A stretch of DNA of 64,000 bases from Lineolata rhizophorae (GCA_010093515.1 MU001682.1:565536-629535); one strand, 5' to 3'; numbered from the stretch's first letter, positions 1 through 11,111 are shown. Notes: generated by a model not told the origin, from the sequence alone. Numbers and translations are program-made.

Positions 1-228
1 AGCTCGTGCGTCCTCTTCAAGTATCCATTGTACAAGGAAGTCCTCTTGCTCTGGTGTCAATCGTTGTTGGTATACGTGGCTGGTTTGGCTGTTCTGTGTG
101 CCTCGTACACGGGCAGAGAAGGTAGCTTGAGGGATGTTGTACGCCTTTGCAGCAGCTCTTTGACTAGTAAAAACACCAGCATTAAGATCGCGGATAGCTG
201 CTTGAATAGATTCTTCACGGTTGTCCAT
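1..228 (-). CDS. Fot1/pogo transposase, N-terminal part
   Basis: The frame read leftward from the ATG at 228 begins MDNREESIQAAIRDLN and continues through the window edge (76 codons visible). It shows a psq-type helix-turn-helix (about residues 6-48, with SQRAAAKAYNIPQATFSARV) followed by the start of a CENP-B-type second helix-turn-helix (LTPEQEDFLVQWI). This order is typical of Fot1/pogo transposases that carry a DDE domain further on. No stop is seen in the visible part, so the copy may be intact, but the catalytic domain is outside the window. Confidence 0.8.
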   Translation of the reverse strand, partial: MDNREESIQAAIRDLNAGVFTSQRAAAKAYNIPQATFSARVRGTQNSQTSHVYQQRLTPEQEDFLVQWILEEDARA

Positions 229-330
229 TTTGGCAGTGTGGGTGGTGAGAAAACACGTGTTTTGTTGAGGGTGTTGAGTTCTGGGCAGTGAGTTGGAACC
301 CCGGGTGACTCGGAACCCGGTCAGCTAGCT
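1..330 (-). mobile_element. Fot1/pogo-type DNA transposon, one end (runs off window)
   Basis: This is the outer end of a Tc1/mariner-superfamily element of the fungal Fot1/pogo kind, and the rest lies left of the window. The transposase starts inside it and reads leftward. Outside the transposase ATG are an AAAACACGTGTTTT palindrome (250-263) and two adjacent related 16-17 bp motifs (about 289-322), as expected of subterminal transposase-binding repeats. The right border is placed near the TA at 331-332, because this superfamily duplicates TA on insertion. The border is inferred, since the other end is not visible. Confidence 0.55.
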
Positions 331-332
331 TA

Positions 333-1381
333 GTCCCCTTTGGATTAACCACATCACTCAAGGCTCCACTTCGTACTTACTACGTAGATGCCCGACGCAC
401 GCTTCAGCTTTCGACAAAAGTTACTCTCTTCCAGCCACCTGCAGAAGCTTGTGGTCCGCAAGCTCCATGGTTTCTGTGTTTCGATTGCCCCGTACTTCCC
501 CGACGCGTCCTTGCTGTGTAGCGTTTCGCGGCACTCGGGAGAATGACATAGTCAAAACCTTCGCCCTCCCTCGACAGCGGGCACTCGGCGCCTGCTGAAG
601 AGGCAATGAGGCAGTTGACAGTGGAGACGCGCCTATTCTCGCGCAACTAGACCGCCGCCATTGTTTATACATAGAAGCAAGCGTCTACATAGTAGGCCGG
701 CGCCTCCGGAGCGCTGCGGGCCAGTGGGGCCGAGGACTCGCGAAGAAGAAGAGGCGGTCGGAGCACGGAGAACAAATTTACTGCGAGCGGAAAGCGGCCG
801 CGGGCCAATGGACGGCTGGCGCCGGGGCTTGCGACAGACGGCGCTGCTTGGCGCCGGCCACGGAGGCTCCGTGCCGCGCGCCTCATTGGCCAGGCGCGAA
901 ATCCTCTGACATCCTCTGGGCGACCGCGTTACAAGGAGCCTCGCCTGTGACCGTCCGCGACCTCGCACCTTCCTCAACGTGGTCTCGCTCCCTCTCCGCC
1001 GCCGAGGGCCGCATTACTCGGCCTCGACGCGAAACCATGCCCTGTTACAGACTGCCGTGGGCTTTCACGCCACCGCAATGCGACGCCCCTCATCATCCCC
1101 GTGTGCCCTGACTCTCGTAGCGGCCCCGTCAGCAGCTAGATGCGTGCCCCATCCGCCTCTGTCATGAAGTTGCTGCAGGGCGGGAACCCGTCTTCTGCTT
1201 GACTTCTCCCCCTACCTTCTTTCCTTTACGCTGCTTAATTGCTTCGCCTGTACATTCTTCAACCCTTTGCTGCTGGACGGCACGTTTTCTTAGCCTTCGT
1301 GCTATTCCATTCTCTTTTTCTCTTTTGATATATAGAAATTTGCCTGCGGTACCAATCCCCTCGGGTGCTGCTCGCGCAACC
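333..1381. other. Gene-free stretch, upstream of secreted protein gene
   Basis: No gene is supported. The middle (about 630-1110) is GC-rich and stays open in several frames on both strands, which is composition rather than coding. The last 200 bases are pyrimidine-rich with a TATA-like TGATATATAG near 1327-1336 and fit a promoter and leader for the gene starting at 1382. Confidence 0.5.
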
Positions 1382-2487
1382 ATGATCTTCGCCGCCGTCC
1401 TTGCTGGCGCGCTCGCCTTCACCACTCAAGTCCTTCCAGTCACTGCCGATCCTGCCAAGCGTGGCATCGACATCACCCACCCTTTCGCTCGCCGCCATGC
1501 CAACCTCCACGAGCAACTACGTAGAAATGTCTACGACGCCGTAGACGGCATGCAGCGGAGACAACAGGACGGCACGCCCACCAACGATGCTCCCGTGGTG
1601 TCCACGACCCCTCAGATGGGCGATGCGTCCCAGATCGACTTGGATGCGTGGGAAGAGCAGACGTCCGCTGCCTGCGAGAACGCGCTCCAGTCTCTTAACG
1701 GCGAGGCCTCGAACCCGTCGGGCATGGCTGTCTGCTACAATCTACCTTTCCTCGATAACGAGACGGGCGTGTTCCAGGCCGAGCTGCGCGTGTACAACGT
1801 CTCGGCTCCCATTCCGCCCTGGACTGGTGTCAGCACTCAAGATATCACCGTTGCCCTTTCGTATCTCGGTGCTACAGTCCAGAACGTCAACGGTACCCTA
1901 CAGCGGAGAGACGCGCTCTCGTGGCCCTCGGACGACAAACTGGGGGAGCTTGTGAGAAAGCAAGCTGCTTCGATGGACGAAGTGAAGGTCCTTACCTATG
2001 TCGGCCAAGTCAATAGCAACTTGATGGGTTCGGCTATGTCGAAGTATGTTCAATGTTTGATGTTTACTCTCGACTCCACCTTTAGCTTGCTCTACGTACT
2101 AATTACGTCTTTAGTGAGCAACTGCAGCCCCTCCTCATTCCGTCCATTGTACTCGCCGCTACCGCGCCAGACTCTGGGGAAATCATCAATACCACGCTCT
2201 CTTCCACTGAAGCTTCCTTCGTCAACGGTGTATTCGCCGATCAAGCCACCCAAACTCTCACTCCCGAGAGCCAGATCTCCGCATCCCAGGCTGCCGCCAC
2301 CGCCACGCCTTTCGTTCTTCCGGGTACCACCTTTGGTATCTTCCCGACCGGTTTCATCGTCACCATGATTTGGTCGGTTGCGTTTGTGGTCACCGTTGGA
2401 CTCGGTACCATGGGTCGCATTCAGTTCAGGGATCAGTACAGACGTAGGGTCAAGCGCGAAGTCGCGATTGGCGTGGCCAATTTCTAG
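1382..2487 (+). CDS. Secreted, C-terminally membrane-anchored protein of unknown function
   Basis: There are two exons, 1382-2043 and 2115-2487, with a 71-bp GT-AG intron containing a CTAAT branch-like motif. The product is 344 aa. Residues 1-22 form a signal peptide (MIFAAVLAGALAFTTQVLPV). The middle carries several N-glycosylation sequons (NETG, NVSA, NGTL, NTTL) and two cysteines (ACENAL, AVCYNL). Near the C-terminus one hydrophobic segment (FIVTMIWSVAFVVTVGLG) is followed by a basic cytoplasmic tail (RDQYRRRVKRE). It is therefore a type I single-pass surface or secretory-pathway glycoprotein. I do not recognise a catalytic family. The chosen start gives the signal peptide directly; an in-frame upstream extension lacks one. 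Confidence 0.75.
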
Positions 2488-2984
2488 GGCATTAATGATC
2501 AAGACCAAAATGAACATTTAACATCTTTTTATATCCGGTGTTTTGCTACGGAGAGCATCTTCGCCCTCAGGCGGCAGTTTTCCTTCTTTTAGAAATTTCT
2601 TGACTTTTTTTTTTTTGAATATACCTCGGCGATTTTAGGTAGAACTCGAATGTGAATTCAGACATCAGTATTAACGGAAACAGTGAAAATTTTATTTTGC
2701 AAGCCCATCACAATTCGACGATGCTGGCTATGACAACAGAGAATAACCGGCCCCGGGAACGGGCAACGCCAACTGCTACTAAAGTTCCCAGCATGGAACG
2801 GCGAAAAAAAAAAAGTATATAAAACATCTGAGGGAATAGATGGAATTTTCGAGCATCGATCACTCCAAAAATTATCGCACCGTGTCCAAATCACCCCCGT
2901 CCCCTCCCTCACATGCAGCAACGCCGGACATTCCACGTCAAAAAGCCCTCGCCAATACCGTTACAGGCTCGTAGCTCTTTCCAC
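2488..2984. other. Convergent intergenic region
   Basis: This lies between the 3' ends of two convergent genes. It is AT-rich with T- and A-runs (about 2607-2615 and 2804-2813) suited to 3' end formation on both strands. No gene is seen. Confidence 0.5.
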
Positions 2985-4268
2985 TCAACCCCTCAAGCCA
3001 GTTTCTTTCCAGCACTCTCCCGACCTAGCCATATCCCTCAACCATTCTAGCCTGCCGTGATCATCGCCCCACCAAAGCTCCTTATTCCAGAACCCGCAGC
3101 CAATGTTCGAGGTCTCGTTCCTCGCCATGACCTGATCCAGGCCCGCTGCATCGACGGGCGGGCGGTAGATCTGAGAGGCGAGGGCGGGGTCTGCGTTCGC
3201 GATGAGGCTATCACCCTCCATGTGGTGGAACAGCTCCGGGGTAAGAGTCCAGCAATGCAAGCCGCCGCTGTTGCAGCCGTGCAAGATGGCCACGTCGAAG
3301 GCGCGCGGCCCGTCCTCGCCGGCCTTGGGCTCGTGCGGCAGGGCCAGCTCGTCGAGGATGCGCTTCGCGGCCGGGCGCGTGACGGCGTAGCCGAAGGTGC
3401 AGAGGGGGAACTTGGACGCGTGGGCGAGGCGGCGGCGATCGGGGACGCCAAAGGCCGTCAGCAGCGACGCCGTGTAGGGGTGCATGTAGTAGCGCGGCAG
3501 CACGGTGGGGTCCTCGAAGATGGCGTGCGGGACGCCGGCCAGGTCGCGCGGCAGGTGGTGGCCGACGCCGATGCCCTGCGACACGGGCTTCCAGTAGTCG
3601 CCGCAGTGGCCGAGGTAGAGCAGGTCCCAGCGGGACGGGTCGCCGTAGTAGTAGCGGTCGTCGACGTCGTAGTCCTGGAAGATGGAGCGGAAGGTGGCGG
3701 CCGCGAGCGGGATCTGGGTCGAGCGCAGGCGCGCGTCGAAGTCGACGTCGTCTTCGAGGATCAGCACCGTCTCGAGCGACGTCTGCTCGACGAACCTGCG
3801 TGAATCGAGTGCTCACGTCAGCTCTACGGACTCCTCTCGTCGCATCGCGCAAGGTGCGCCGGCACTTGGGGCGGGGTCGCATTACCATGACAGCGCGTGG
3901 CGATGGGCCAACCAGGCCAAGATGGAGCCCTTGCTAATCGAGGACTCGTCGGGATCCCTGAAGTCCGACACGTCCTTGTCCGTCCACCTCGGCTGCTTGA
4001 GGATCGTGAGGTCGATCTCGGAGACGTTGGCGGCCTGGAGAAGCCCTTCTCGCCGGGGCGAGTTCTCGCCGGAGATGGCGAGGACGGCGCCGAAGCCCAG
4101 CGTCGCGTTGGCCGGCTTCTTCAGGCCAGCGAGCCCGTTGTGGAGGGTCGAGGGCATGTGCTCCGACGCCTCGCGCGCGACGGAGTCATGGTAGAAGACG
4201 ATCAGGAGGACCAGGAACACCAGCGCCACCACGATGTACAGCTGCCTACCCCTGGGTGGCACGAACAT
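2985..4268 (-). CDS. Glycosyltransferase family 25 (LPS-type), type II membrane protein
   Basis: Two exons read leftward, 4268-3886 and 3795-2985, with a 90-bp intron joining HALSW to FVEQTSLE. The product is 397 aa. Residues 9-27 are a signal-anchor (LYIVVALVFLVLLIVFYH) after a short basic N-terminus, which puts the enzyme in the Golgi lumen. The GT25 domain follows, with FGAVLAISG, RREGLLQAA and the acidic metal and nucleotide-sugar motif VLILEDDVDFD (about residues 139-147), then DLLYLGHCGD and CTFGYAVTRPAAKRIL. Fungal GT25 members are mostly uncharacterised. Transfer of a hexose to a glycan or protein is the family expectation, and the substrate is unknown. Confidence 0.88.
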
Positions 4269-5003
4269 GGTGTGCAGGGGGTTGCGGCCGGGGGACCGGG
4301 CGGAGTGAGCGTGTCTTCTTTAGCCGACGCGAACGGTGAACGTGAAGATCTGGGCTAAAGAGCGGCCGCGACGAGTCGCATGTCGTCTTTCAAGGGCGCG
4401 GCGAGGGGAATGGAAAGCACGAAGGGGGTGGTGAAGCAGGAGAAGCAGGTGGTGTGCCACATGGGGCGTTGCGGCGCCATCTTCGTATAACATTTTGGCG
4501 CCACGCCGTGGTTATTGCCCGCAGATCCTCCTTATCGGGGGCTGACCGCCAAGAGCTCCCAAGCCGTGCCAAAGCCCGCCTCAGCTCGCCTGCGAGCCCA
4601 CGACGGGCCCGGCCACGGTGTCATCGCGCCCCTTGCCGGTGTGGCGGTGATCGGGGCGGTGGAATCGCCCGTGTCGTCTGGTTCGCTGCGTTTCCGAGTT
4701 CGCCATTCTACGTCTGACACACCTGCCTGTCCTTTCCTGTGCTCAATGGCTGGGTACACACACAAGCCGCGAAAGAACTGGCGGTTTTGGAAGAGCAGCG
4801 AGACTTGTCCACTGCGTTTCCGGCCGCCGACGCGGGTCTCCGAGCATCTCCTACATATGGGAGGGTGCGACTTCGGCGAGCAGTCACCCAGTGCCGGGAC
4901 GCAGTCCTGGGGCCAAGGGGGCCAGACTAGAGCGAGCCGACGCTGACCGAGCGAACTTCGGCGCGCTGTGGGACATCTGCACTTGTCTTCCGCAGGGCGT
5001 CAG

Positions 5004-5040
5004 AGTCGAGTCAGTCCGGTAGTTGTGATCGGACTCGACT
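5004..5040. repeat. Inverted repeat upstream of Egt2-like gene
   Basis: AGTCGAGTCAGTCCG (5004-5018) faces CGGACTCGACT (5030-5040). The arms match apart from a 3-base AGT insertion in the left arm, with an 11-base spacer. It abuts the TATA-like element. Confidence 0.5.
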
Positions 5041-5047
5041 TTATAAG
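5040..5047 (+). promoter_or_regulatory. TATA-like element of Egt2-like gene
   Basis: TTTATAAG lies 119 bp before the ATG at 5166 and directly abuts an inverted repeat. The position is plausible for a fungal core promoter; it is inferred from sequence only. Confidence 0.35.
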
Positions 5048-5165
5048 TTCTCCGGTGCCAAACCTGTAGCTAGATGGTTGATCCTTCCAGTCTGCCCCGG
5101 CCAACATACGGATTTGGCCTTGCAACAGACTGCGAGTCTTGCCGCTGCTGTTACTCCCCGGCATC

Positions 5166-6700
5166 ATGGCTGTTTCGCAGGCCTTTGGCAAAACCCTTCG
5201 GAAGGAATTCCTATTCGAAGAAAGATTTCTTAACTTGAATCACGGTGGGCTCTATGAAATTCGTCCAATGGCGACATCCCATAGGCTGCGGTCTAATCCT
5301 AGCAATCGCTCTCAGGATCGTTCGGGACGTACCCAGCCAAGATCCGTGATGTGCTTAGGGACTTGCAAGACAGGGCTGAGGCACGTCCCGACCCGTTTAT
5401 CAGATACGACTATCCACGCCTCCTGGACGGATCGAGAGCCGCAATGGCGAACTTGCTCAACGCCCCGGTCGACTCGTTGGTATTTGTGCCGAATGCCACG
5501 ACTGGCCTAAACACTGTTCTTCGCAACTTCACTTTCAGGCCCGGTGATAAAATCCTCTACTTTGCTACCATCTACGGAGGCTGTGAGAAGACCGTCGCGT
5601 ACATGACGGAAACGACGCCCGTGGAAGATGTCAAGATCGCTTACACGTATCCGGTCTCTGATGAGTGGCTCGTTCAGTCTCTGAAAGATACCGTGGCAGC
5701 GGAGAAAGCAGCAGGCAGTGCAGTAAGGTTTGCTATATTCGATACCGTTGCAAGCATGCCCGGGGTTAGAATGCCGTTCGAACGCCTCACGCAGGCGTGC
5801 AAAGAACTGGGCGTCATGAGCTTCATAGACGCCGCTCACGGCGTCGGTCATGTCGATTTGGACTTGAGCAAACTTGACTGCGATTTCTTAGTGAGCAATT
5901 GCCACAAGTGAGCGGGCACTCCAACATGTTTCCTTATTTCTAGAAGGGTCAATTTATTAACATGCTTCGAGGTGGCTCTTTGTTCCTCGGGGCTGTGCGA
6001 TATTCTTCGTTCCGGAGCGCAACCAGCATTTCATTCGGTCCACGATCCCGACGTCCCATGGCTTTCAACCGCAGCCAAGGTGAGTAAAGGCGTAGAACGG
6101 TGCCCGGAACTAGCTAACGCATTTCTTGTAAGAAATGGTGGACTGTCATCTGTCAATCCTTTTGAGCCTTCGACCAAGTCAGCATTCGTCACCAACTTTG
6201 AGTTTGTTGGAACGCTGGACAACAGCCCCTACCTGTGCATCGAGCCTGCCCTAAAATTCCGGCAAGCACTCGGCGGCGAAGAAAGAATTCGGAGTTATTG
6301 TTACCACCTCGCTCGTGAGGGCGGTCAGCGAGTGGCTCGCATGCTTGGAACCTGTGTGTTGGAAAACGATGAGCAGACACTCGGAAACTGTTGCTTTTCC
6401 AACGTCAAATTGCCCTTGGAACTGAACGCCGTCGTTCGGGTAGCAGACAAGATCAATGGGCGGGACGACAATGCATCGACGGTGCCGTTCAAGGTGCGGG
6501 ATTGGCTGGGGTCTACGATGATGCGCGAGTATGACACCTTCATGGCACTCTATTTTTATGGAGGCGCGTGGTGGGTGAGGCTGAGCGCGCAAATCTACCT
6601 TGAGATGGAAGACTTTGAGTGGGGCGGTAAAGTCGTCCAAGAGCTCTGCACGAGGGTGATGAAGGGGGACTTTTTACCCGCCGTTAGTGAGAAACTCTAA
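5166..6700 (+). CDS. egt2: Egt2-like PLP enzyme (hercynylcysteine sulfoxide lyase / isopenicillin N epimerase-like)
   Basis: Four exons: 5166-5244, 5316-5907, 5972-6079 and 6133-6700 (448 aa). This is a class V aminotransferase-fold enzyme. After splicing the N-terminus reads [20 protein letters not shown], the hallmark substrate and PLP loop of the isopenicillin-N-epimerase/Egt2 family. The PLP Schiff-base lysine is K224 in SNCHKWLFVPRG, and the cofactor aspartate is in [11 protein letters not shown]. In fungi the nearest characterised member is Egt2, which cleaves hercynylcysteine sulfoxide to ergothioneine. A general cysteine desulfurase-like or epimerase role is the alternative. No egt1 partner is in the window. 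Introns are 71, 64 and 53 bp. Confidence 0.8.
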
Positions 6701-7122
6701 GGCTGCGAAGAGCCAGGAAGAGCATAAGACTCGACCAACTCCGTGACAACAATTTAGTACTTATGCCAATGATATACATCTCTCCTAGAAGTGGAACGTC
6801 GGATGTAGAACCCGATAGCCTATGCCAAAGGCAGATGGAGCTTAGGCCCGCAACAGACATAGTATGGAGTGGTTTTGAGCACAGGCCATCCGTGGAGCAT
6901 GTGCATCGTTCGCGCAGGCGGTCAGCGTCGCAACCTTGCGAGGCAACTCTGGGAGCTTTCACTTCCACACATACCTTTCCCAGAAGCACGCCTTTCTTGC
7001 GCAGCTACTCCTACAAACCGGCCCGCGTTCCCATAGGTCAAAGAAACGCTTCAACGTTCTAGTTCGCTTGTTGAGAGAGACGTGGAACTTGGCCAATCCC
7101 CTCTTCCAGCCTGCTAGCCACC
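6701..7122. other. Intergenic, upstream of UCH gene
   Basis: A 422-bp tandem-gene spacer. It carries the 3' end of the Egt2-like gene and the promoter of the next gene. I see no gene or strong motif. Confidence 0.45.
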
Positions 7123-8293
7123 ATGTCTGGCGGGTGGAATACCATCGAGTCCGACGCGGTTTGTGCGCCGGGTGGTCCTGAACATTAGCCACTGTACCTT
7201 CCTGCTGATCACCTCATAGGGTGTCTTCACATATCTTCTCCAGGCGCTCGGTACCAAGGATGTGCAGTTTGAGGAACTGGTGTCGTTAGATGCCGACAGC
7301 ATACGACAGTTGAGGTTGGTAAACGATGGGTAGCGTCACCTCGGAAGCCACGATGCTCACAGGCAGTAATATCATCAGTCCGGTGTACGGTGTTATATTC
7401 CTCTTCAAATACCCGACAGGCGAGCCGCGAACAAACACTCCCAAGGATGGCTCGCTCGACTTCGAAGCCGGGGAGAACATGTTCTTTGCGGCGCAAACGA
7501 TACAGAATGCCTGCGGAACTCAGGCGCTGCTATCGGTGCTGCTAAACAAGGATAACGAGATAAATATCGGTGAGCAATTAAGGGAATTCAAGGAATTTAC
7601 TGGAGCTTTCCCCGCCGATGTAAGCTTTCCTGGCGCAAGGTTCTTCAATCTCGAGCTGGAGCCCGGCGACGGAGAAAGGCCCCTCATGCCAGCGCTGACT
7701 CCTCGTTTGCGCTACAGCTTCGTGGCGAGGCCCTGTCGAACTCGGAGCTAATCCGTGACGCCCACAACTCTTTCGCCCGCTCCTCCCCCTTCATCGACGA
7801 GACCCAGCGCGCCGCGACCGAGGACGACGACGTCTACCATTTTATCGCCTACACGCCGCTTAATGGTACTCTCTACGAGCTAGACGGCCTACAACCGGCC
7901 CCGATCTCCCATGGCGCATGTACCCCCGACGAGTTTCCTGACAAAGTGATACCCGTATTGCAGCGTCGCATCGAGCGATATCCGATCCACGAAATCCGAT
8001 TCAACCTGATTGCCATGGTGCGCGACTTGCGGATCCGCGCGAGGGAATTCGGTGATATGGACATGATAGAACGAGAGGAGCAGAAGCGACTAGGGTGGCA
8101 GTGGGAGAATTCACTCCGGAAGCACAACTTTGTCGGATTAGTGGGGGAGTTGATGAAGGGTGTGGTGAAGTCGAAGCTAGACGAAGGCGAAGATGCGTAC
8201 AAAGCTTGGATTGAGGAAGCGAAGGGAAAGACGAGGAAGAGAGTGGAGGAGAGGTCAAAGCGAGGGCAGGCGGTTGACGAGATGGATACGTAG
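7123..8293 (+). CDS. uch2: Ubiquitin C-terminal hydrolase, UCH37/UCHL5 type
   Basis: Four exons: 7123-7158, 7220-7314, 7379-7619 and 7718-8293 (315 aa). It starts MSGGWNTIESDAGVFTYLLQ, matching the UCH N-terminus. Splicing gives SIRQLSPVYGVIFLFKYPTG, and the third intron restores FPADLRGEALSNSELIRDAHNSFAR. Catalytic residues align with human UCHL5 one position later: Cys89 (NACGTQA), His165 (VYHFIAY) and Asp180 (LYELDGL), with the oxyanion Gln just before the Cys. The C-terminus carries the ULD-like stretch with RKHNFVGLVGELMK, so this is the proteasome-associated (Rpn13-binding) long form, a peptidase C12 that trims ubiquitin from substrates. The second exon's acceptor at 7378/7379 was preferred over 7365 because it matches the family without extra residues. 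Confidence 0.93.
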
Positions 8294-8671
8294 ACGTCGA
8301 CTTGTATGTCTAGGAAGCTCCAGTATTAAAATGAAGCCCCCACCCAGTTTGGGCCATCTTAGACGCCGGTGCAGCAGCCAAAGGTTTTGCTTTAGTGGCT
8401 TCTAATTCGTACGGGAATGTGCACTAGTACAATTATTCGCCATGAACGATACTGAAGGACTTCTCATACCACGCAGAAGAAAATGGTTTCATCCTGCTCG
8501 TGTTCTCAATAATCATGGTAGCACTTTAGGTTCATTGGAGTTTGCCAAATTTAAAACAAAGACTACGGATTTCGAGGACTTATTTGAGACATTGAAGATC
8601 GAGTGTTACGAACACAAAGTTGTGCCACACACGAAATCAAAGCTACCACACAGGTAATTGATTTAGAATAG
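8294..8671. other. Convergent intergenic region
   Basis: AT-rich spacer between convergent genes. A 71-codon frame (8442-8657) has no recognisable family and no splice partners, and I do not call it a gene. Confidence 0.45.
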
Positions 8672-10795
8672 TTAAAAGCCCTTCAGAAATGCCCAGAAAT
8701 GAACAAAGCTTGAAAGGCAAAATACAAAAAGCAGTTCAGCGACTCCACTCTCTCCTGCCCGACTTAAATAAAATGCGCCGCCAATCAAGAGAGCTCTACA
8801 CCCAAGGTCAAAAACAGTCAGAATTCCTTGGAATCCAAATGCGTATCTCTCCGCTAGGAACAACTCGGCAACCGCCAGCCTATAGGCTTCCGCATTAGGA
8901 CATTGTCCTTGAACATACAAGTCCAGAGTAGAGAATTCTCGTCGACTCGGCCCTTTGGCTTGCTGCTTTGCTGGTGTAGCTTCAGCTTCAGGGTAGCTTG
9001 GAGCAGGGACTGAGCATCGCAATGCACTGAAAATGCTCCAGCGCATTCGCTCGATGACGCTATGTGCATGTCGATAGCCTCTCGCAATGTTTTGCTCGTT
9101 TTCCAGCAGCTTTGCGAGCAGTTCCAGGTCTGAAATCCAGACAGTCCGATTATTTGGAACGGTAGGATGCGACTCTTTCTCGAAAGCTGAGGATAAGCTA
9201 GGGTAATGAACACAACGGCTGTAGAATGCAGGCGTAACAATTCGGATACGCAGTTCGCCAATGCCAGTCTTTCCAATTCCTGCACTTTTCCAAGAACGAT
9301 CATTTGCCGGATCAATCGCGGAGTGGTATATGATGCGCATCGGAGCCAAAGAGCTCGCATGTAATTGAGAGAGGAATCCGACTAAGAACGTTTCTATTGT
9401 TCTATAATCGAGTCAGCATCCGAACCTATTTTCAATCATTTAATCGCTTACTTCTCAGTGCCGGTGGCGTGCCGCGGGACGCTGGACAAGGTAATTTCTG
9501 GCCTAAACCAGACGTGCAACTTCTTCCCAAAATACAGCCTCCAGGCTTCTTTCAAGATTCTTGGCTCCGTCAGAAAGCCGACCCAGCTCCATCTCAAGAG
9601 AAGCAGGGCGGTCCTCCACGGAGAGATGCGTAATGGGTCAATGGGCTCGCCTTCCGAGAATATGCGTGCCACTAATTTCCCATGACCTTTCGACGATCTG
9701 AGGACAATTGTGTTGTTTATTTGACCAGTGGATGTAGAGCTCGTATCAAATGGGTCCGTCCCAGAGAAACTGTACGAGCCTTTGCGCGAGCTGAAGGGCG
9801 AAACGTGAAAGTCTTTTGACCACGAATCGCAAAACCGCCTACCGCATTGCGTGCTGGTTAAGCCTGCTTTATCCCCGCATGTTTCGTCCTTCAAGTTTTC
9901 AGAATTACGCTTCAATAGGTACATCCTGCGCTCATCAAATGTATTATTGACTTCCAAAATCATCATAGCTAGTTTGTTTGTGCTGGTATATATGTACCAG
10001 AATGAGACGGGATTGAAGCTGTAGCCACAGATCCTTGGCGCAGTGACTAGATATGCGTGATCCCATTCAGAATCATTAACACCCTGTTGAACAAGTAAGC
10101 ATTCTCAAAAGGCACAAATGGCACGAAGAACTGCATACCTGAGATTTAAGGTACTGACGTAGCTTCTGTTCGAGAGTAAAACCATCCCCGCTACGCATAA
10201 GGTAATCCAGCGCCTGAATATCCAACCAGCCCCGACGCGCATCTTTTACAGAATGGTTGCTGTCGACAGATAATAAAGCTCCAAAACTGCCGTGCTGTCC
10301 GACGGGAACGCCGATCAGAAAGTAAGAATAAGAGAATGAATGTCTTCCGGGGAAGAGACGAGAATGAGTAGTGCGGCTTGGGATGAGTAATGTTTTAGTG
10401 TGGTTTGACTGTCCCTGGACATTTTGATACCACCGATCTGCGTCGGTACCCCTAGCACTGCCAGTAAAGGAGAATACGAAGAAACAGCCTGCGGATAAGA
10501 CTAAAAGCGCAACAACGCTCAGAACAAAAGGAACAAAAGCTGTAATACCGGGCTTCAACTGTACGCCAAACTGCTTAGAAAAGTGAAGGGTCGGCAAAAG
10601 GAGGAGAACGAAAAGATCCAGTATAGCAGTACTATCTTTCCTACACCACCTCAAAAGCCATATCGAAAGCCACAGTAACCAAAGGGCCAAAATCGAAGGA
10701 GAAAACTCCGATGCGAGAAAAAACAGCACGCCAGGGACGACAAAGAATATCCGGAACGTAGTGGCAGCTGTCGTCAGCGTCCTATTTTGGGCCAT
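8672..10795 (-). CDS. DUF1365 multi-pass membrane protein
   Basis: Three exons read leftward: 10795-10139, 10083-9452 and 9401-8672 (672 aa; introns 55 and 50 bp). The N-terminal 110 residues hold about four hydrophobic segments (FRIFFVVPGVLFFLA, ILALWLLWLSIWLLRW, ILDLFVLLLLPTLHF, AFVPFVLSVVALLVLSAGCFFVF). The DUF1365 domain starts near residue 144 with THSRLFPGRHSFSYSYF and continues through SWFDxx-like GWLDIQALDYLM, then CGYSFNPVSFWYIY, MILEVNNTFDERRMYLL, FHVSPF and KLHVWFRPEITL-type blocks. Two more hydrophobic segments end the protein. Bacterial DUF1365 proteins are often next to cyclopropane fatty-acid synthase genes, so a lipid role is suspected but unproven. It shares a 316-bp upstream region with OGG1. 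Confidence 0.85.
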
Positions 10796-11111
10796 TAGCG
10801 TGAGTGGGTGTCCTATGAATACAGGCCCTCGAGGTTCCGTGTACGTTCAAGTGAAGAATTGAGTGCAAGGTGTAGGCGCGTTTATGTAGGTGACATGAGT
10901 AGTGACGTGAGCTACTGATGCAACGAGTATGGTTCGAGGGCTCGGGGGCTCTAACCCGATGCGGCAAACGCATTAATTCCGGCGCGCTGGCGCGTAGCCA
11001 GGTCGCGCCCAGCACGCGTCTTCTCTCCTTCCGTCCCTCATGCACCCCATCGGCACCTGGAGGAGCTTCAAATACTTTGCATGCAGGCCGAAGAGTGTCC
11101 AGACGAGAGAC
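10796..11111. other. Head-to-head upstream region of DUF1365 gene and OGG1
   Basis: This 316-bp stretch (or 244 bp if OGG1 starts at 11040) must serve both genes. It includes a GC-rich core (about 10935-11010). No TATA box stands out. Confidence 0.45.

Larger units (their letters stand above)
4269..5165. other. Divergent upstream region between GT25 and Egt2-like genes
   Basis: No gene is supported. Short frames around 4390-4940 have neither homology nor splice context. The region must hold both promoters. Near the right gene are an inverted repeat (5004-5040) and a TATA-like TTTATAAG (5040-5047). Confidence 0.5.

Noticed and set aside
404-1167. Several overlapping open frames on both strands
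   Set aside because: The GC-rich composition keeps many frames open; there is no family motif, splice logic or plausible start context.
3057-3803. 248-codon frame on the + strand
   Set aside because: It is the antisense shadow of the GT25 gene, with Val/Gly/Arg-rich translation typical of a reverse frame.
8442-8657. 71-codon frame between UCH37 and DUF1365 genes
   Set aside because: No homology, no introns or promoter context; AT-rich convergent spacer.
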